Source: Nocardiopsis eucommiae
GTDB lineage: Bacteria > Actinomycetota > Actinomycetes > Streptosporangiales > Streptosporangiaceae
Direction: 5' to 3'
Length of the DNA: 64,000 nucleotides
NCBI GenBank assembly: GCA_018388625.1
Contig: CP074402.1
Location: forward strand, 434,001 to 498,000
The translations under genes were made by a program, and so were the position numbers. Numbering within the stretch: the stretch's first letter is position 1; the number at the start of each line of letters is the position of its first letter. Below, in pieces: positions 9,432 through 19,215 of the stretch. The notes below the pieces were generated by a model. That model was given only the letters and a program-made list of their open reading frames with translations. It searched no databases and was not told the origin of the DNA.

Positions 9432-9914
9432 ATGGCTTTCAAGGTCGGCGACACTGTTGTCTACCCCCATCATGGGGCTGCTCGTATTGAAGCGATCGAG
9501 ACTCGCACCATTAAGGGCGAGGACAGAACCTACCTCGTTCTGAGGGTTGACAAAGGCGATCTGACGGTGCGTGTGCTGGCCGCGAACGCCGAGGATGTCG
9601 GCGTTCGTGACGTGGTGGGGCAGGAGGGCCTGGACAAGGTCTTCGAGGTGCTGCGCGCACCTCACACCGAAGAGCCCACCAACTGGTCCAGGCGCTACAA
9701 GGCGAACCTGGAGAAGTTGGCGTCCGGCGACGTCAACAAGGTCGCCGAGGTCGTTCGGGACCTGTGGCGCCGGGACAAGGAACGTGGCCTGTCCGCGGGC
9801 GAGAAGAGGATGCTGGCCAAGGCCCGGCAGATTCTCGTGAGCGAACTCGCACTCGCGGAAAAGACCAACGAGGACAAGGCGGAAGCCCTCCTCGACGAGG
9901 TTCTGACGAACTGA
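9432..9914 (+). CDS. carD: RNA-polymerase-binding transcription regulator CarD
   Basis: 160 residues, the usual length. The N-terminal RNA-polymerase-interacting Tudor-like domain begins [22 protein letters not shown] helical DNA-binding domain follows, with the conserved [17 protein letters not shown] and the tryptophan motif [16 protein letters not shown] that wedges into the open promoter bubble. CarD binds the beta subunit and stabilises open complexes, especially at rRNA promoters. ATG at 9432 follows GGAAGGGG. It sits just upstream of ispF, a conserved actinobacterial link, here without ispD between them. Confidence 0.97.
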   Translation: MAFKVGDTVVYPHHGAARIEAIETRTIKGEDRTYLVLRVDKGDLTVRVLAANAEDVGVRDVVGQEGLDKVFEVLRAPHTEEPTNWSRRYKANLEKLASGDVNKVAEVVRDLWRRDKERGLSAGEKRMLAKARQILVSELALAEKTNEDKAEALLDEVLTN

Positions 9915-9936
9915 TACTCGCGGAATCACGTAATTC

Positions 9937-10416
9937 ATGACGAAAATGCCTCGGGTGGGCGTCGGTACCGACGTCCACCCGTTTTCTCCTGGACGAACAC
10001 TTTTTCTCGCCGGTTTGGAATGGCCGGGTGAAGAGGGTGTCAGCGGCCATTCCGACGGTGATGTCGCCGCCCACGCGGCGTGCGACGCGCTGCTGTCCGC
10101 CTGCGGACTCGGGGATCTCGGTTCCAACTACGGCACCGCCGATCCCCGGTGGAAGGGCGCCTCGGGCGCGGCCCTGCTCACCGAGACCGTCGCTCGCGTG
10201 CACGCGGCCGGATTCGAGATCGGCAACGTGGCCGTCCAGATCATCAGCAACCGACCCAAGTTCGCTCCCAGGCGCGACGAGGCGGAGAAGACCCTCTCCG
10301 AGGTCGTGGGTGCGCCGGTGAGCCTGTCGGCCACCACCACCGACGGTCTGGGCCTCACCGGCCGGGGTGAGGGCATCGCGGCCGTCGCCACGGCCCTCTG
10401 CGCTCCCCGGGACTGA
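9937..10416 (+). CDS. ispF: 2-C-methyl-D-erythritol 2,4-cyclodiphosphate synthase
   Basis: 159 residues. Catalyses cyclisation of CDP-ME 2-phosphate to MEcPP in the non-mevalonate isoprenoid pathway. Metal ligands and active-site loops are visible: [10 protein letters not shown] near the N-terminus, [17 protein letters not shown], and the C-terminal [17 protein letters not shown]. An alternative ATG lies nine bases downstream. Starts 22 bases after carD and is probably cotranscribed with it. A strong hairpin follows the stop. Confidence 0.97.
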   Translation: MTKMPRVGVGTDVHPFSPGRTLFLAGLEWPGEEGVSGHSDGDVAAHAACDALLSACGLGDLGSNYGTADPRWKGASGAALLTETVARVHAAGFEIGNVAVQIISNRPKFAPRRDEAEKTLSEVVGAPVSLSATTTDGLGLTGRGEGIAAVATALCAPRD

Positions 10417-10425
10417 CACACGCAC

Positions 10426-10459
10426 GGAGGGCGGTCCCGCGGGCGCGGGACCGCCCTCC
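10426..10459 (+). terminator. terminator hairpin after ispF
   Basis: A perfect 15-base-pair stem, GGAGGGCGGTCCCGC and its inverse, closes a GGGC loop ten bases after the ispF stop. No T-run follows, which is normal for actinomycete terminators. Confidence 0.8.
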
Positions 10460-10485
10460 CTGCGTTGAGCAGTGGCCACGGGACA

Positions 10486-10525
10486 CCCGACCTCCCCCAC
10501 GCCCAGTGGCGTGGGGGAGGTCGGG
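10486..10525. repeat. 18-base-pair perfect hairpin
   Basis: CCCGACCTCCCCCACGCC and its exact inverse flank the four-base loop CAGT. It lies only 26 bases after the ispF terminator and is not next to any other gene end, so it could be a second terminator, an RNA stem or a mobile hairpin repeat. Its role cannot be told from the window. Confidence 0.6.
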
Positions 10526-11048
10526 CGTGGCGCACCGCCTGACGGTGTTCCCTGCGCAGGGGCGCTGACCGTCGGCCACTCGGGGTGGGCGGGGCCCTCG
10601 CTCCGGCGACGTGGGAGGCGGTATCCGGTCCGTGACGCAGTGCCTGGTCAGGGGGCCGAAACCCGCCCTCCCCAGTCCCTTGCGCGCGATTCCGGTGTTG
10701 TCCACGGGGCGCGGCCGGTGGTCGTCCACAGGTGCGCGGACCGGCCCTGGTGAACCCCTGCGGCACGCGTAGCGTCGATTCTGGGGGATCCTCCGCTCCC
10801 GCCCGCCTCGTGCTGCCCGCACCCACGCGGCCCGGTGCGGTGCCCTCAGGCTCGCCTGCTCCGCACCGACGCGCCCCGGCTCGTTTGCCCTGCGGCCCGG
10901 TGCCGTGCCCACGGGCTCGCTTGCTCCCTACCGGTGTGGCCCGTGTGCCGTGCCCGCAGGCTTGCTTGCTCCGTACCGGCGGTCCCCAACTCTCTTGCTC
11001 CGCACCCATGCGGCTCGGCTCAGCGCCCTGAGGCTCACCTGCTCCGAC

Positions 11049-13159
11049 TCATGCGGGCCCCGGCTCCTTTGCTCCGCTCCCACGCCCCCGGACACACGTC
11101 GGCCCCGGAGCCAGGGGCTCCGGGGCCGACGTCCCGTGTTCGCGGCCTCGCTTCGGACCGTCCGGCTCAGTGGTCCTCGGGGGCAGCGGCTCACTCCGCA
11201 CGCGGCGTGAGGGCGGACCCGAGGCGAAGTCCGGCAGGGGCGGGCGCTTCGGTTTGAGGACCATCGGCCGCTTCTCTAGGGACCTGAGCGAGCGAGGACC
11301 GGTGCGGGGCGCGCGCTCCGTCAGGGGTTCGCGCTCGGGCTCCGGCCGAGCCACCGGCTCGGCCTCGGGCTCGGGGTCGTGCTCCGGCTCGGCCTCCGGC
11401 TCCGGTTCGTGGTCCGGCAGCGGCTCGGGCTCGGGCAGCGGCTCCGGCTCGGGCCGGGCGGCACCGGGCGGCACCGAACCCATCCGGAAGGCGGCCCGCA
11501 CCTCGGGGCCGGTGTCGTGGTCCAGTGCCGGGGTCGGCCCCTCGGCCCCACCGGTCGCCCGTCCCACCAGGGGAGCGGCCTCGGCCGGGGTGTCGTCCTC
11601 GGGAGGGGTCCACACCGGGGGCACGTAGTCGGCCAGGGGAGAGGGGGCCGTGTGCTCGGAAGGCGGTTCCCAGAGGGGCGGCCCTCCGTGGTCGTCCACG
11701 GTCCCGGACTCCGCTCCCGCCATCTCCTCCGCCACGGTGGGCAGATCCTCGATCTCGGGCAGGGCGCCGGACCCGGTCTCGCCCTCGGGCCACAGCTCCA
11801 CGGGACCGTCTCCCCGACGGTCCTCCCGGGCTCCCCGGCCTCGGAACCGGTTCCCTCCCCGGTGCCGGGCCCAGCGACGGCCGGTTCTGGGTCCGGCCGC
11901 TGCTCGGGCTGCGGTGTCCGTTCGGGCTCCGGGACGACCGGAGCGGGAACCGGTGCCTCCGCCTCGTCCGTGCTGGGGTCGGCCACCGGGGAGTCGTGCT
12001 CGAACCCCTCGTCAGCGAGGCGGTCGGAGTCCGTGACCAGGTCAGCGGAGTTCGCGGCCCCGTGCCCGACGTCGTGACCGGACTCGGCCTTGGCGTCGGC
12101 GTCGGACTCGGACTCGGGGGAGAGGGTCGGGGCGGGCACCACCGGCGGCTCGGCGGCCGCGCGCCTGATCGGGTTGTCGCCGTCACGGGCACGGCGAGGA
12201 AGCGGCAGCGTGGGCACGGAGGCCTCGCCGGGTTCCTCGTGCCCGGCCTCCACAGTGGTGATCGGTTCCGTCGCGGAGTCCGCGTCGTCGGCGTCGGAAC
12301 GGACGCCCCCGTCCTCGGAGAGACCCACGGAGCCGACCTCGACGGTCGCTCCGCTCTCCCGTTCGCGCTCCTCCTGTTCAGCGCGCTCCCGGTCCTCGCG
12401 CTCCCGGTCCTCGCGTTCGAGGAGCTCCTTCTCCTCCCGCTCCTCACGGTCGCGGCGCAGAGTGGAGACGCGGGCGGGCAGCGGCGCCGTTCGGGACGCG
12501 TCCTCGGGCCCGTTCGCCGGGTCCTCGTCCTCGTCGTCCGAGCCCAGGCGCAGCAGCCGGGTCTTGAGCGTCTCCGTCCCGCGTTCGTCGCGGGGCGGGG
12601 CGTCTTCGGGCCCTGGACGCGGGCGCAGCACTGTGGCGCGGTCGTCGGCCGGGTTGGCGCGTGGACGACCCCGGCTGTTGCGCCTGCGGACGTGCGCGCG
12701 CACGGTGATCCACAGCAGGAACGCCACCAGCAGGGCGGCCAGCGGTGCCACCGCCACCACCACCTGGACGATCCCCTCGTGGTTCGCCGCGATGCGGTCC
12801 ACCATGTCCATGCTGTGCAGCACCATCGGCACGGCCGCGGCGAGGATCAGCAGGGGGATGAGGACGACGTCCACCCAGAGACGCTCACTCGGCGGCGCCG
12901 CGCGCAGCACGTAGCTCACCCAGAAGGCCATGAGGACCAGCAGGGCGAAGGTCAGCGGGAAGACGTGCGGGAGGAAGCCGCCCTCGTGATGCACGATCAG
13001 GGCGAACCGGTAGATGCCGTTGTAGGCGATGACTAGGGCGCACAGGGCGATGACACTGACGAACACGGCGCCACCGACGAGAGCACCGGCTCCCGCGCCG
13101 CGATTCGCGGTCCGACCGTTCCGTGTCCCTGTCTCGGGGGCGTTGTTGAAAGGGGCCAT
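11049..13159 (-). CDS. four-helix membrane protein with long acidic low-complexity tail
   Basis: Roughly 700 residues. The N-terminal quarter has four hydrophobic segments ([80 protein letters not shown]). They resemble the DUF2637/SpdB-like membrane domains of actinomycetes, but I am not certain of the family. The rest is cytoplasmic and disordered: a charged stretch full of RE/DR pairs ([20 protein letters not shown]), then Pro/Glu repeats ([20 protein letters not shown]). The frame breaks near 11800 (VGET to ELWPEGETG). The end is uncertain: the stop may be at 11191 or 11049. Start ATG at 13159. Transcribed divergently from cysS. Function unknown. Confidence 0.65.
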
Positions 13160-13479
13160 CGTCACCGAAGCGTAGTCCAGGCGGTGCCACGAACACGAGA
13201 TTCCGGCCGATTCCGGCTGCTTCCCGACGCCGGTGCCGACGGGTGGGCTCCGCCGACCCGCCCCGGTCGGCGGAGCGTGCCGGGCGATCCCCTCCGGAGA
13301 GGGGTCGGAACACCGGGTCATCTCACATCCGGCCGAGGCCGATACGGCTCGCCCCATATGAGTTCTCCGGGCTGTCCGGAGAGATCCGGACCGCGTCTCG
13401 GGGAGAACCCCGTACCAAAGCCGTGGTGCTTACTGGTTTGTGATGCCCCGGTCAGGGGAGAACGGATAGTCTTGACAAC
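13160..13479. other. 320-base divergent promoter region before cysS
   Basis: No gene is supported. GATAGTCT at 13465-13472 lies seven bases before the cysS GTG and could be a -10 element of a leaderless transcript, since no ribosome site precedes the GTG. No convincing -35, T-box or other riboswitch was recognised. Confidence 0.4.
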
Positions 13480-14883
13480 GTGAGTCTGCGCTTCTATGAC
13501 ACCAGTGCCCGACAGGTCCGAGACTTCACCCCCATCCGTGAGGGGTGTGCCTCCCTGTACCTGTGTGGTGCCACCGTGCAGGCACCTCCGCACATCGGCC
13601 ACATCAGGTCCGGTGTCAACTTCGACATCCTGCGCCGCTGGCTGACCCACCTCGGGTACGCGGTGACGTTCTGCCGCAACGTCACGGACATCGACGACAA
13701 GATCATCCGGGTCGCCGCCGAGGAGGGCGTCCCGTGGTGGCAGGTGAGCGAGCGCAACCAGCGCGCCTTCACCTGGGCCTACGACACCCTGGGCTGCCTG
13801 CCGCCCACCGTCGAGCCGCGCGCGACCGGCCACGTGCCGGAGATGATCGAGCTGATGCGCCGCCTGATCGACGCCGGGCACGCCTACGCCGCCGACGACG
13901 GTTCGGGTGACGTCTACTTCGACGTGCGCTCGCACCCCGCGTACGGGGAGCTCTCCAACCAGCGCCTCGACCAGGTCGTGGAGTCCGCCGACTCCGACCC
14001 GGACCGGGACAAGCGGGACCCGCGCGACTTCGCCCTGTGGAAGGGCGCCAAGCCGGGCGAGCCCAGCTGGGAGACCCCCTGGGGGCGCGGCCGTCCGGGC
14101 TGGCACCTGGAGTGCTCCGCGATGGCCACCAAGTACATGGGCCCCAGCTTCGACATCCACGGCGGCGGGATCGACCTGATCTTCCCGCACCACGAGAACG
14201 AGCAGGCGCAGTCGCGCGCCGCGGGCGACGGCTTCGCCCAGTACTGGCTGCACAACGGCATGCTGGCCATCGGCGGCGAGAAGATGAGCAAGTCCATCGG
14301 GAACTCGCTGCTCATCCCGCAGGTGGTGCGCAAGGTGCGCCCGGTCGAGCTGCGGTACTACCTCGGCCAGGCCCACTACCGGTCCACCATCGAGTACTCC
14401 GACGCCGCGCTCCAGGAGGCCGCCGCCGCCTACCAGCGGATCGAGGGCTTCCTCACCCGTGCCGTCGAGGTGCTGGGCGCGATCACCCCGGCCGCCGACG
14501 TCCCGCCCGCGTTCACCGAGGCGCTCAACGACGACCTGGGCGTCTCCCAGGGGTTGGCGATCGTCCACGGCCACGTGCGCGAGGGCAACACCGCGCTCGC
14601 CGCCGGTGACAAGGAACGGGCCCAGGAGCTCGCCGCCGAACTGCGGACCATGCTCTCCGTGCTGGGCCTGGACCCGCTGAGCGAGCAGTGGTGCGGCGGC
14701 GGGGACCAGGGGCTGACCGAGGTCGTGGACGCTTTGGTGGCCGTCGCCCTCGAACAGCGCCAGGCCGCGCGCGGGCGCAAGGACTACGCGGCCGCCGACG
14801 CCATCCGCGACCAGCTGGCCGACGCCGGTGTGGTGGTGGAGGACACCCCGCAGGGCCCGCGCTGGGACCTGCGCAAGGGCTGA
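13480..14883 (+). CDS. cysS: cysteinyl-tRNA synthetase-type class I ligase (CysS/MshC family)
   Basis: 467 residues, unbroken frame. Class I signatures are present: [20 protein letters not shown], carrying the zinc-binding Cys and the HIGH motif, then the zinc ligands LECSAMA and [10 protein letters not shown], and KMSKSIGN. The C-terminal anticodon-binding helical part ends LRKG. It charges tRNA-Cys with cysteine. Actinomycetes also carry MshC, a shorter paralogue for mycothiol synthesis; the full length, the C-terminal domain and the rlmB neighbour favour CysS. GTG start at 13480 has no visible ribosome site. Followed by rlmB, the usual actinobacterial order. Confidence 0.93.
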   Translation: MSLRFYDTSARQVRDFTPIREGCASLYLCGATVQAPPHIGHIRSGVNFDILRRWLTHLGYAVTFCRNVTDIDDKIIRVAAEEGVPWWQVSERNQRAFTWAYDTLGCLPPTVEPRATGHVPEMIELMRRLIDAGHAYAADDGSGDVYFDVRSHPAYGELSNQRLDQVVESADSDPDRDKRDPRDFALWKGAKPGEPSWETPWGRGRPGWHLECSAMATKYMGPSFDIHGGGIDLIFPHHENEQAQSRAAGDGFAQYWLHNGMLAIGGEKMSKSIGNSLLIPQVVRKVRPVELRYYLGQAHYRSTIEYSDAALQEAAAAYQRIEGFLTRAVEVLGAITPAADVPPAFTEALNDDLGVSQGLAIVHGHVREGNTALAAGDKERAQELAAELRTMLSVLGLDPLSEQWCGGGDQGLTEVVDALVAVALEQRQAARGRKDYAAADAIRDQLADAGVVVEDTPQGPRWDLRKG

Positions 14884-15050
14884 GCTCCGCCGTGACCGGG
14901 GCCGTGCGGAACCGGCCCCGGTACCGACGCGTGTGGTGCCGGGTCGGCACTAGGCTGGGAGTTTGCCGCCGCCCCTCGGCGCCGCGGCTACCCCATCGGC
15001 CGGAAGAGTCCTTCCGGCATGCTCGCGACACGTAACGGGAGGCGGCGACC

Positions 15051-16025
15051 ATGCCGGCGAAGAAGAGTAAGAAGGGCCCCACGAAGGGCAGCGGCGGCAA
15101 GGGTCGGCGTTCCCTGGAGGCCAAGAGCGGCACCCTGCCCGCGGAGCAGCGGCACTGGTACGACGGCAAGCAGCGGCACAAGGCCAACAAGCGCGCCGCG
15201 CAGACCGGCGGCCCGGCGGCCTCGGACAGCCCCCGCAAGGAGCGCTCGCCCAACCGGCCGGACAACTCCGACCTCCTCATCGGCCGTAACCCCGTGGTGG
15301 AGGCCCTGCGCGCGGGTATGCCCGCCACCCGCCTGTTCCTGGCCAACAGCCTGGACCCGGACGACCGCGTGAACGAGGCAGCCAAGCTCGCGGGCGCCCA
15401 GGGCGTGGACGTGGTGGAGGTCAACCGCACCGACCTCGACCGTCGCTGTGAGAGCAACGGCCTGCCGGGCGCCACCCACCAGGGCATCGTCCTCCAGGTC
15501 CGCCCGTACCAGTACTGGGCGGCCGAGGGGCTGCTCGACAGGGCGCTGGCGTCGGACACTCCGCCGCTGATCGTCGCCCTGGACGGGGTCACGGACCCGC
15601 ACAACCTGGGCGCCATCGCGCGTTCGGCCGCCGCCTTCGGCGCGCACGGCCTGCTCATCCCGGAGCGCCGTACCGCCAGCGTGACGATGTCCGCGTGGAA
15701 GACCTCCGCCGGAACCCTGGCCAAGCTGCCGGTGGCCCAGGCCACCAACCTGACCCGCACGCTGGAGATCTACAAGAAGGCGGGGCTGTTCGTCGCCGGT
15801 CTGGACGCGGGTGGCGACACCCAGCTGCCCGACCTGGAGCTGGCGACCGGCCCGCTGGTGATCGTCGTGGGTTCCGAGGGCAAGGGCCTCTCCCGCCTGG
15901 TCCGCGAGGTCTGCGACGTGGTCGCGAGCATCCCGATCAGCGGCGCCGAGTCCCTGAACGCCTCCGTGGCCGCCGGGGTCTCCCTCTACGAGGTGGCCCG
16001 TCGCCGCGGAGCCGACGCCGGCTAG
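15051..16025 (+). CDS. rlmB: 23S rRNA (guanosine-2'-O-)-methyltransferase, SpoU/TrmH family
   Basis: 324 residues. A Lys-rich N-terminal extension (residues 1-75), typical of actinobacterial members, is followed by an RNA-binding substrate domain (LLIGRNPVVEALRAG) and the SpoU knot. The three knot motifs are visible: VALDGVTDPHNLGAIARSA, VIVVGSEGKGLSRLV and IPISGAESLNASVAAGVSLYE. It should 2'-O-methylate the conserved peptidyl-transferase-loop guanosine of 23S rRNA (G2251 in E. coli). ATG follows GGGAGG. 167 bases after cysS. Confidence 0.94.
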   Translation: MPAKKSKKGPTKGSGGKGRRSLEAKSGTLPAEQRHWYDGKQRHKANKRAAQTGGPAASDSPRKERSPNRPDNSDLLIGRNPVVEALRAGMPATRLFLANSLDPDDRVNEAAKLAGAQGVDVVEVNRTDLDRRCESNGLPGATHQGIVLQVRPYQYWAAEGLLDRALASDTPPLIVALDGVTDPHNLGAIARSAAAFGAHGLLIPERRTASVTMSAWKTSAGTLAKLPVAQATNLTRTLEIYKKAGLFVAGLDAGGDTQLPDLELATGPLVIVVGSEGKGLSRLVREVCDVVASIPISGAESLNASVAAGVSLYEVARRRGADAG

Positions 16026-16111
16026 TCCGGCACGGTGCCGAGTAGGCCACGCGGCGCCGGACCCGGTACGATTCTGCTGGGACGTACCGGGGCCAGGCGC
16101 TCCGGCGGTCG

Positions 16112-16184
16112 GCCGACGTAGCTCAATTGGCAGAGCAATCGCCTTGTAAGCGATAGGTTAGGGGTTCAAGTCCCCTCGTCGGCT
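16112..16184 (+). tRNA. tRNA-Thr (anticodon TGT)
   Basis: A 73-base cloverleaf. The acceptor stem GCCGACG pairs with CGTCGGC with discriminator T; the D-arm is GCTC..GAGC; the anticodon arm has loop CTTGTAA with anticodon TGT; the T-arm is GGGG TTCAAGT CCCC. The CCA end is not encoded. TACGAT at about 16067 is a plausible -10 element. Confidence 0.96.
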
Positions 16185-16194
16185 CTCATGCTTC

Positions 16195-16224
16195 CTCTGG
16201 CCCGGTCACCCGACCGGGCCAGAG
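16195..16224. terminator. terminator hairpin after tRNA-Thr
   Basis: CTCTGGCCCGGTC, loop ACCC, then the exact 13-base inverse. It separates the tRNA from the convergent flavin oxidoreductase gene and can serve both. Its position outside the next gene supports that gene's stop at 16238. Confidence 0.8.
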
Positions 16225-16237
16225 TCGTTCCGGGTGG

Positions 16238-16962
16238 TCAGCGGTGTTCGGGGTTGGCGTTCCCCGGTCGGCAGCCCGCGTCCCACGCCGCGCGCTGGTT
16301 GCCGTAGGCCGGGAACCCCCGGCCCGGCGGATCATCGACGCCGTGTGCATCAGGTTGTGGGCCATGAAGCTGATGTTGCGGTTGGCGAAGTCGTTCTCCG
16401 GACCGCCGGAGCCCTCGTCCAGGTACGACGGACCGGGCCCGACCTCACCGACCCAGCCCGCGTCGGCCTGGGGCGGGATCGTGAAGCCGATGTGCTGCAG
16501 GCTGAACAGGATGCTCATCGCACAGTGCTTGAGGCCGTCCTCGTTGCCGGTGAGCAGGGTGCCGCCGACGCGTCCGTAGTAGGCGTACTGACCCTGGTCG
16601 TTGAGCACTCCGGAGTAGCCGTAGAGCCGCTCGATCACCCGGCGGGTCACGGAGCTGTTGTCGCCGAGCCAGATCGGTCCGGCGATGACCAGGATGTCAG
16701 CGGCCAGGATCCGCTCCAGGAGTGCCGGCCACGCGTCGGTCTCCCACCCGTGCTCGGTCATGTCCGGTCGGACACCGGTGGCGATGTCGTGGTCGACGGC
16801 GCGGAACTGGTCCACACTGACCCCGTTCGCCTCCATGATCGCCACGCTGCGGTCGATCACCCCCTGGGTGTGGCTGCGCTCCGGAGAACGGTTGAGGGTG
16901 CAGTTGACGTAGGTCGCGCGCAGCCCGGTGAAGTCGGGCCGCTCGGTGACGGAGGTGGTCAA
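16238..16962 (-). CDS. NAD(P)H-dependent FMN oxidoreductase (flavodoxin fold)
   Basis: About 241 residues. The flavodoxin-like pattern is clear: YVNCTLNRSPERSHTQGVI (phosphate loop), ILVIAGPIWLGDNSSVTRRVIERL and YYGRVGGTLLTGNEDGLKH. The C-terminus reads PAYGNQRAAWDAGCRPGNANPEHR only after one base is restored near 16317 (five G where six fit), and it then stops at 16238 before the terminator. TTG at 16962 is the likely start, because AAGGAC stands eight bases upstream. It probably reduces FMN or quinones with NAD(P)H. Last gene of a five-gene minus-strand set with an LLM flavin enzyme at its head, which could use the reduced flavin. Confidence 0.85.
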
Positions 16963-17120
16963 GGGGTGTCCTTCCGGAAGTGGGTCCGTGCTGTTGCTGC
17001 GCGGGGCACGTGGCCGCGTGCCTGTCGGTGAATGAGCTATCAGGGATCCGTCGCCCGACCACCGCCGACACGGCGGCGACGCGCGAGGACCGTCTCCCCG
17101 CAGGTTGGGCGGGCTCCGAC

Positions 17121-17576
17121 CTACCGCAGCACGGGGTGCCCGCTGGCGATCGAGACCCGGTTGAACGCGTTGATCAGGGTCGCCGTCCACTCCACGGCGG
17201 AGATCTGGGCTGTGGTCAGGTGGGCGGCCGCGCGGGCGTTGACGGCCCGCCGGTCGACGGCGGGGTCGATCACGGTGAGGGACTCCGCCAGTTCGAGCGC
17301 GGTCCTCTGCGCGTCCGTGAACAGGCGCGTCTCGCGCCACGCGGGCAGCACGTCCAGGGTGCTCTGCTCGATCCCGGCCTCGCGGGCCCTGGGGAGGTGG
17401 ATGCTCAGACAGGTCGCGCACCCGTTGATCTGGGAGACCCGGATGTTGACCAACTCGATGAGGTCGTCGCCCAGACCGGCCTCGTGGGACGCGGCCCGGG
17501 AGGCCGCGGCGGCCCTGAGCATCGCCCCGTAGACCTTGGGGTGCTCCTTGTCGATGTAGGGGCGCTCCGCGTTCAC
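17121..17576 (-). CDS. carboxymuconolactone decarboxylase / AhpD-like protein
   Basis: 151 residues. The AhpD-type active-site motif is present as INGCATCLSIHLPRAREAG (CxxC followed by H), and the C-terminal helix has WTATLINAFNRVSI. CxxC members act as disulphide-exchange or peroxidase partners, not as decarboxylases. The ATG at 17576 overlaps the TGA of the acetyltransferase gene (ATGA), so the two are coupled. It fits an operon dealing with oxidants or electrophiles. Confidence 0.92.
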   Translation of the reverse strand: MNAERPYIDKEHPKVYGAMLRAAAASRAASHEAGLGDDLIELVNIRVSQINGCATCLSIHLPRAREAGIEQSTLDVLPAWRETRLFTDAQRTALELAESLTVIDPAVDRRAVNARAAAHLTTAQISAVEWTATLINAFNRVSIASGHPVLR

Positions 17577-17971
17577 GCGTCACCCGCGTTCCGGACCGTC
17601 TCCTCGACGAGCGCGAGGTCGGCGGGTCTCGGTCGGCGGAACCTCCCGCCCTCGGCCCTGTACTCGTCCCCGTGCCTCTCCAGGTGCCTGGCGAAGAGCG
17701 GGCACACGGGCACGACGGTGAGGTTCCTGCGGATGCTGTCCGCCAACGCCTCGCGGACGAGCAGTCCGGCCAGGCCCCGGCCGCCGAACTCGGCGTCCAC
17801 CTCGGTGTGGAAGAAGACCCGCTCGTCGGTGGCCCGTGGAGTGTCGACGAAGTCCGCGCGTCCGGCGAGGGTGCCGTCGTCCACGCTCACCGTGTAGGCG
17901 CCCACGGCACCCGTCCGGCGGAGGTCGACGGACACGGGCGCGCCGGTCCGGTCCGTTCGCTGTTCGGTCAT
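17573..17971 (-). CDS. small GNAT-family N-acetyltransferase (YidJ/GtnA type)
   Basis: 132 residues. A compact acetyltransferase of the Gcn5-related class: RVFFHTEVDAEFGGRGLAGLLV carries the acetyl-CoA pyrophosphate loop (GGRGLAG), and VVPVCPLFARHLERH is the usual C-terminal signature of this short family. ATG at 17971 follows GGAGAGG; the longer upstream reading overlaps the pirin end. Substrate unknown. Lies in the redox operon between pirin and the AhpD-like gene, the latter by a 4-base overlap. Confidence 0.85.
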   Translation of the reverse strand: MTEQRTDRTGAPVSVDLRRTGAVGAYTVSVDDGTLAGRADFVDTPRATDERVFFHTEVDAEFGGRGLAGLLVREALADSIRRNLTVVPVCPLFARHLERHGDEYRAEGGRFRRPRPADLALVEETVRNAGDA

Positions 17972-18059
17972 GTCGGATACCTCTCCTGCTGCTCCGCCGG
18001 GACGCGGTTCGTCCCGGTCGATCGTGGTGTGGCCGAGGGTTCCCGCGTGCCCTGGGGCG

Positions 18060-19128
18060 TCACTCACGCGGTGCCGTCCGACCGTCGAGCTGGGGGTGGG
18101 GCGGCGGATTCCTCCTGGGACGCATCCGCACCGTCGGCAGGTCGGGGGCCGGAATCCTCGTCATTCCCTCGCGGTTCCTGCCCGGTCCGCCGTGCCCCAC
18201 GTACCCCTCGACGCGACCGAACCTCTCCCCGTGGTTCTGCCATTCCTCGCGGTAGCGCCGGATCTCCTCGGTCGAGCGGCCCAGGAAGTTCCACCACATG
18301 AGGACCTCCTCGCCGAAGGGGTACCGCCCAGGAGCGCGAGTCGGGCCGGTCGGTCGCCGTCGTTTGCCACCCGCAGGGTCCGGACACCCACACCCGTGTA
18401 GCCCATCGCGTCCCTGGGCACGTGCACGGATTCGAGCGTGACGTCCTCTCCCGTGTCGACCAGCAGTCCGTGCTCGAAGCGGGGATCGACGGGCAGTTCG
18501 AGGACGCCGCCGGGGTCGAGTCGGAGCTCGGCCCCCACCAAGGGCGTGTACGTGCGCACCGGCGACCGTGATCCGAGCAGGGAACCGAGGAACACGAGCG
18601 CCGATCCCGAGGCGAACTCGACGCGCTCGGGGGTGTGGCGTTCGAAGCCACGGTCCGGGCTGTGCCGGACCTCGTCCGGAAGGGCGACCCAGAGCTGCAC
18701 TCCGTGGAGCCGTTCCGCCTCCGGGGTGGAGGTCTCCGAGTGGCAGATGCCCGCTCCCGCCGTCATCAGGTTCATCTGTCCGGGAACGACGGTCGCGGCG
18801 TTCCCTCCGGAGTCGTGGTGGGCGATCACGCCGTCGAACAGCCACGTGACCGTCTGGAGGCCCGTGTGGGGGTGCGGAGCCACGTCCATCCCTCCGGTGG
18901 CCGCCGTGTCGTGGGGTCCGAAGTGGTCGACGAAGCACCACGCGCCGATCAGTGAACGCTGCCTCTGCGGGAGGGTGCGACGCACGTCGATCGAGCGGGG
19001 CCCGCCCAGGGGCACGGAGCGGGCGGTGATGATCTCCACCGGAGCTCCGCCCGCGTAAGAGGCCCGGGGGCCGGGGAGGCCCCCTCGGCGCACACGAAGG
19101 CGTCCGGGTGGTTCTCCGTGGTGGTCAT
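18060..19128 (-). CDS. pirin family protein (bicupin)
   Basis: About 355 residues. The N-terminal cupin carries the pirin metal site DVAPHPHTGLQTVTWLFDG and the HSETS motif in GAGICHSETSTPEAERLHGVQLW. The C-terminal cupin ends VLMWWNFLGRSTEEIRRYREEW, as in the actinobacterial pirins. Two breaks occur: near 18325 (LLGG to YPFGEEV, one G missing) and near 19080 (a five-G run). With the second repaired the protein starts at ATG 19128 after GAGAGG. Some pirins act as iron-dependent quercetinases, others as transcription cofactors; which applies cannot be told. Confidence 0.86.
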
Positions 19129-19215
19129 CGTGGTTCCTCTCCTGGTGCCTGGGTGCGGCCGAGGCGGACTGCCGGGGCCGGAACGGGGGCGGACTCCCGC
19201 GTCGGTCGTCCGGTC

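Larger units (their letters stand above)
10417..11048. repeat. gene-free stretch with degenerate direct repeats
   Basis: No gene is supported in this 632-base stretch. After two hairpins, about seven imperfect copies of a GGCTCGCTTGCTCCGYACC-like core start near 10849, 10878, 10914, 10959, 10988, 11032 and 11062 (the last just inside the tail assigned to the next gene), often 44-45 bases apart. The intervening parts are also alike (CGGCCCGGTGCCGTGCCC-type). All frames read through, so length alone does not show coding. The array resembles a decayed minisatellite, not a CRISPR: units and spacers are both unequal. Confidence 0.6.

Noticed and set aside
10128..11009. Long minus-strand reading frame after ispF
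   Set aside because: It is antisense to ispF and crosses hairpins and repeats; composition is that expected of a random frame in very G+C-rich DNA.
10849..11080. CRISPR array
   Set aside because: Repeat units are imperfect, unit spacing is irregular, spacers resemble each other and no cas gene is near.
13160..13479. T-box riboswitch before cysS
   Set aside because: No specifier stem or the conserved T-box sequence is visible; a leaderless start is more likely.
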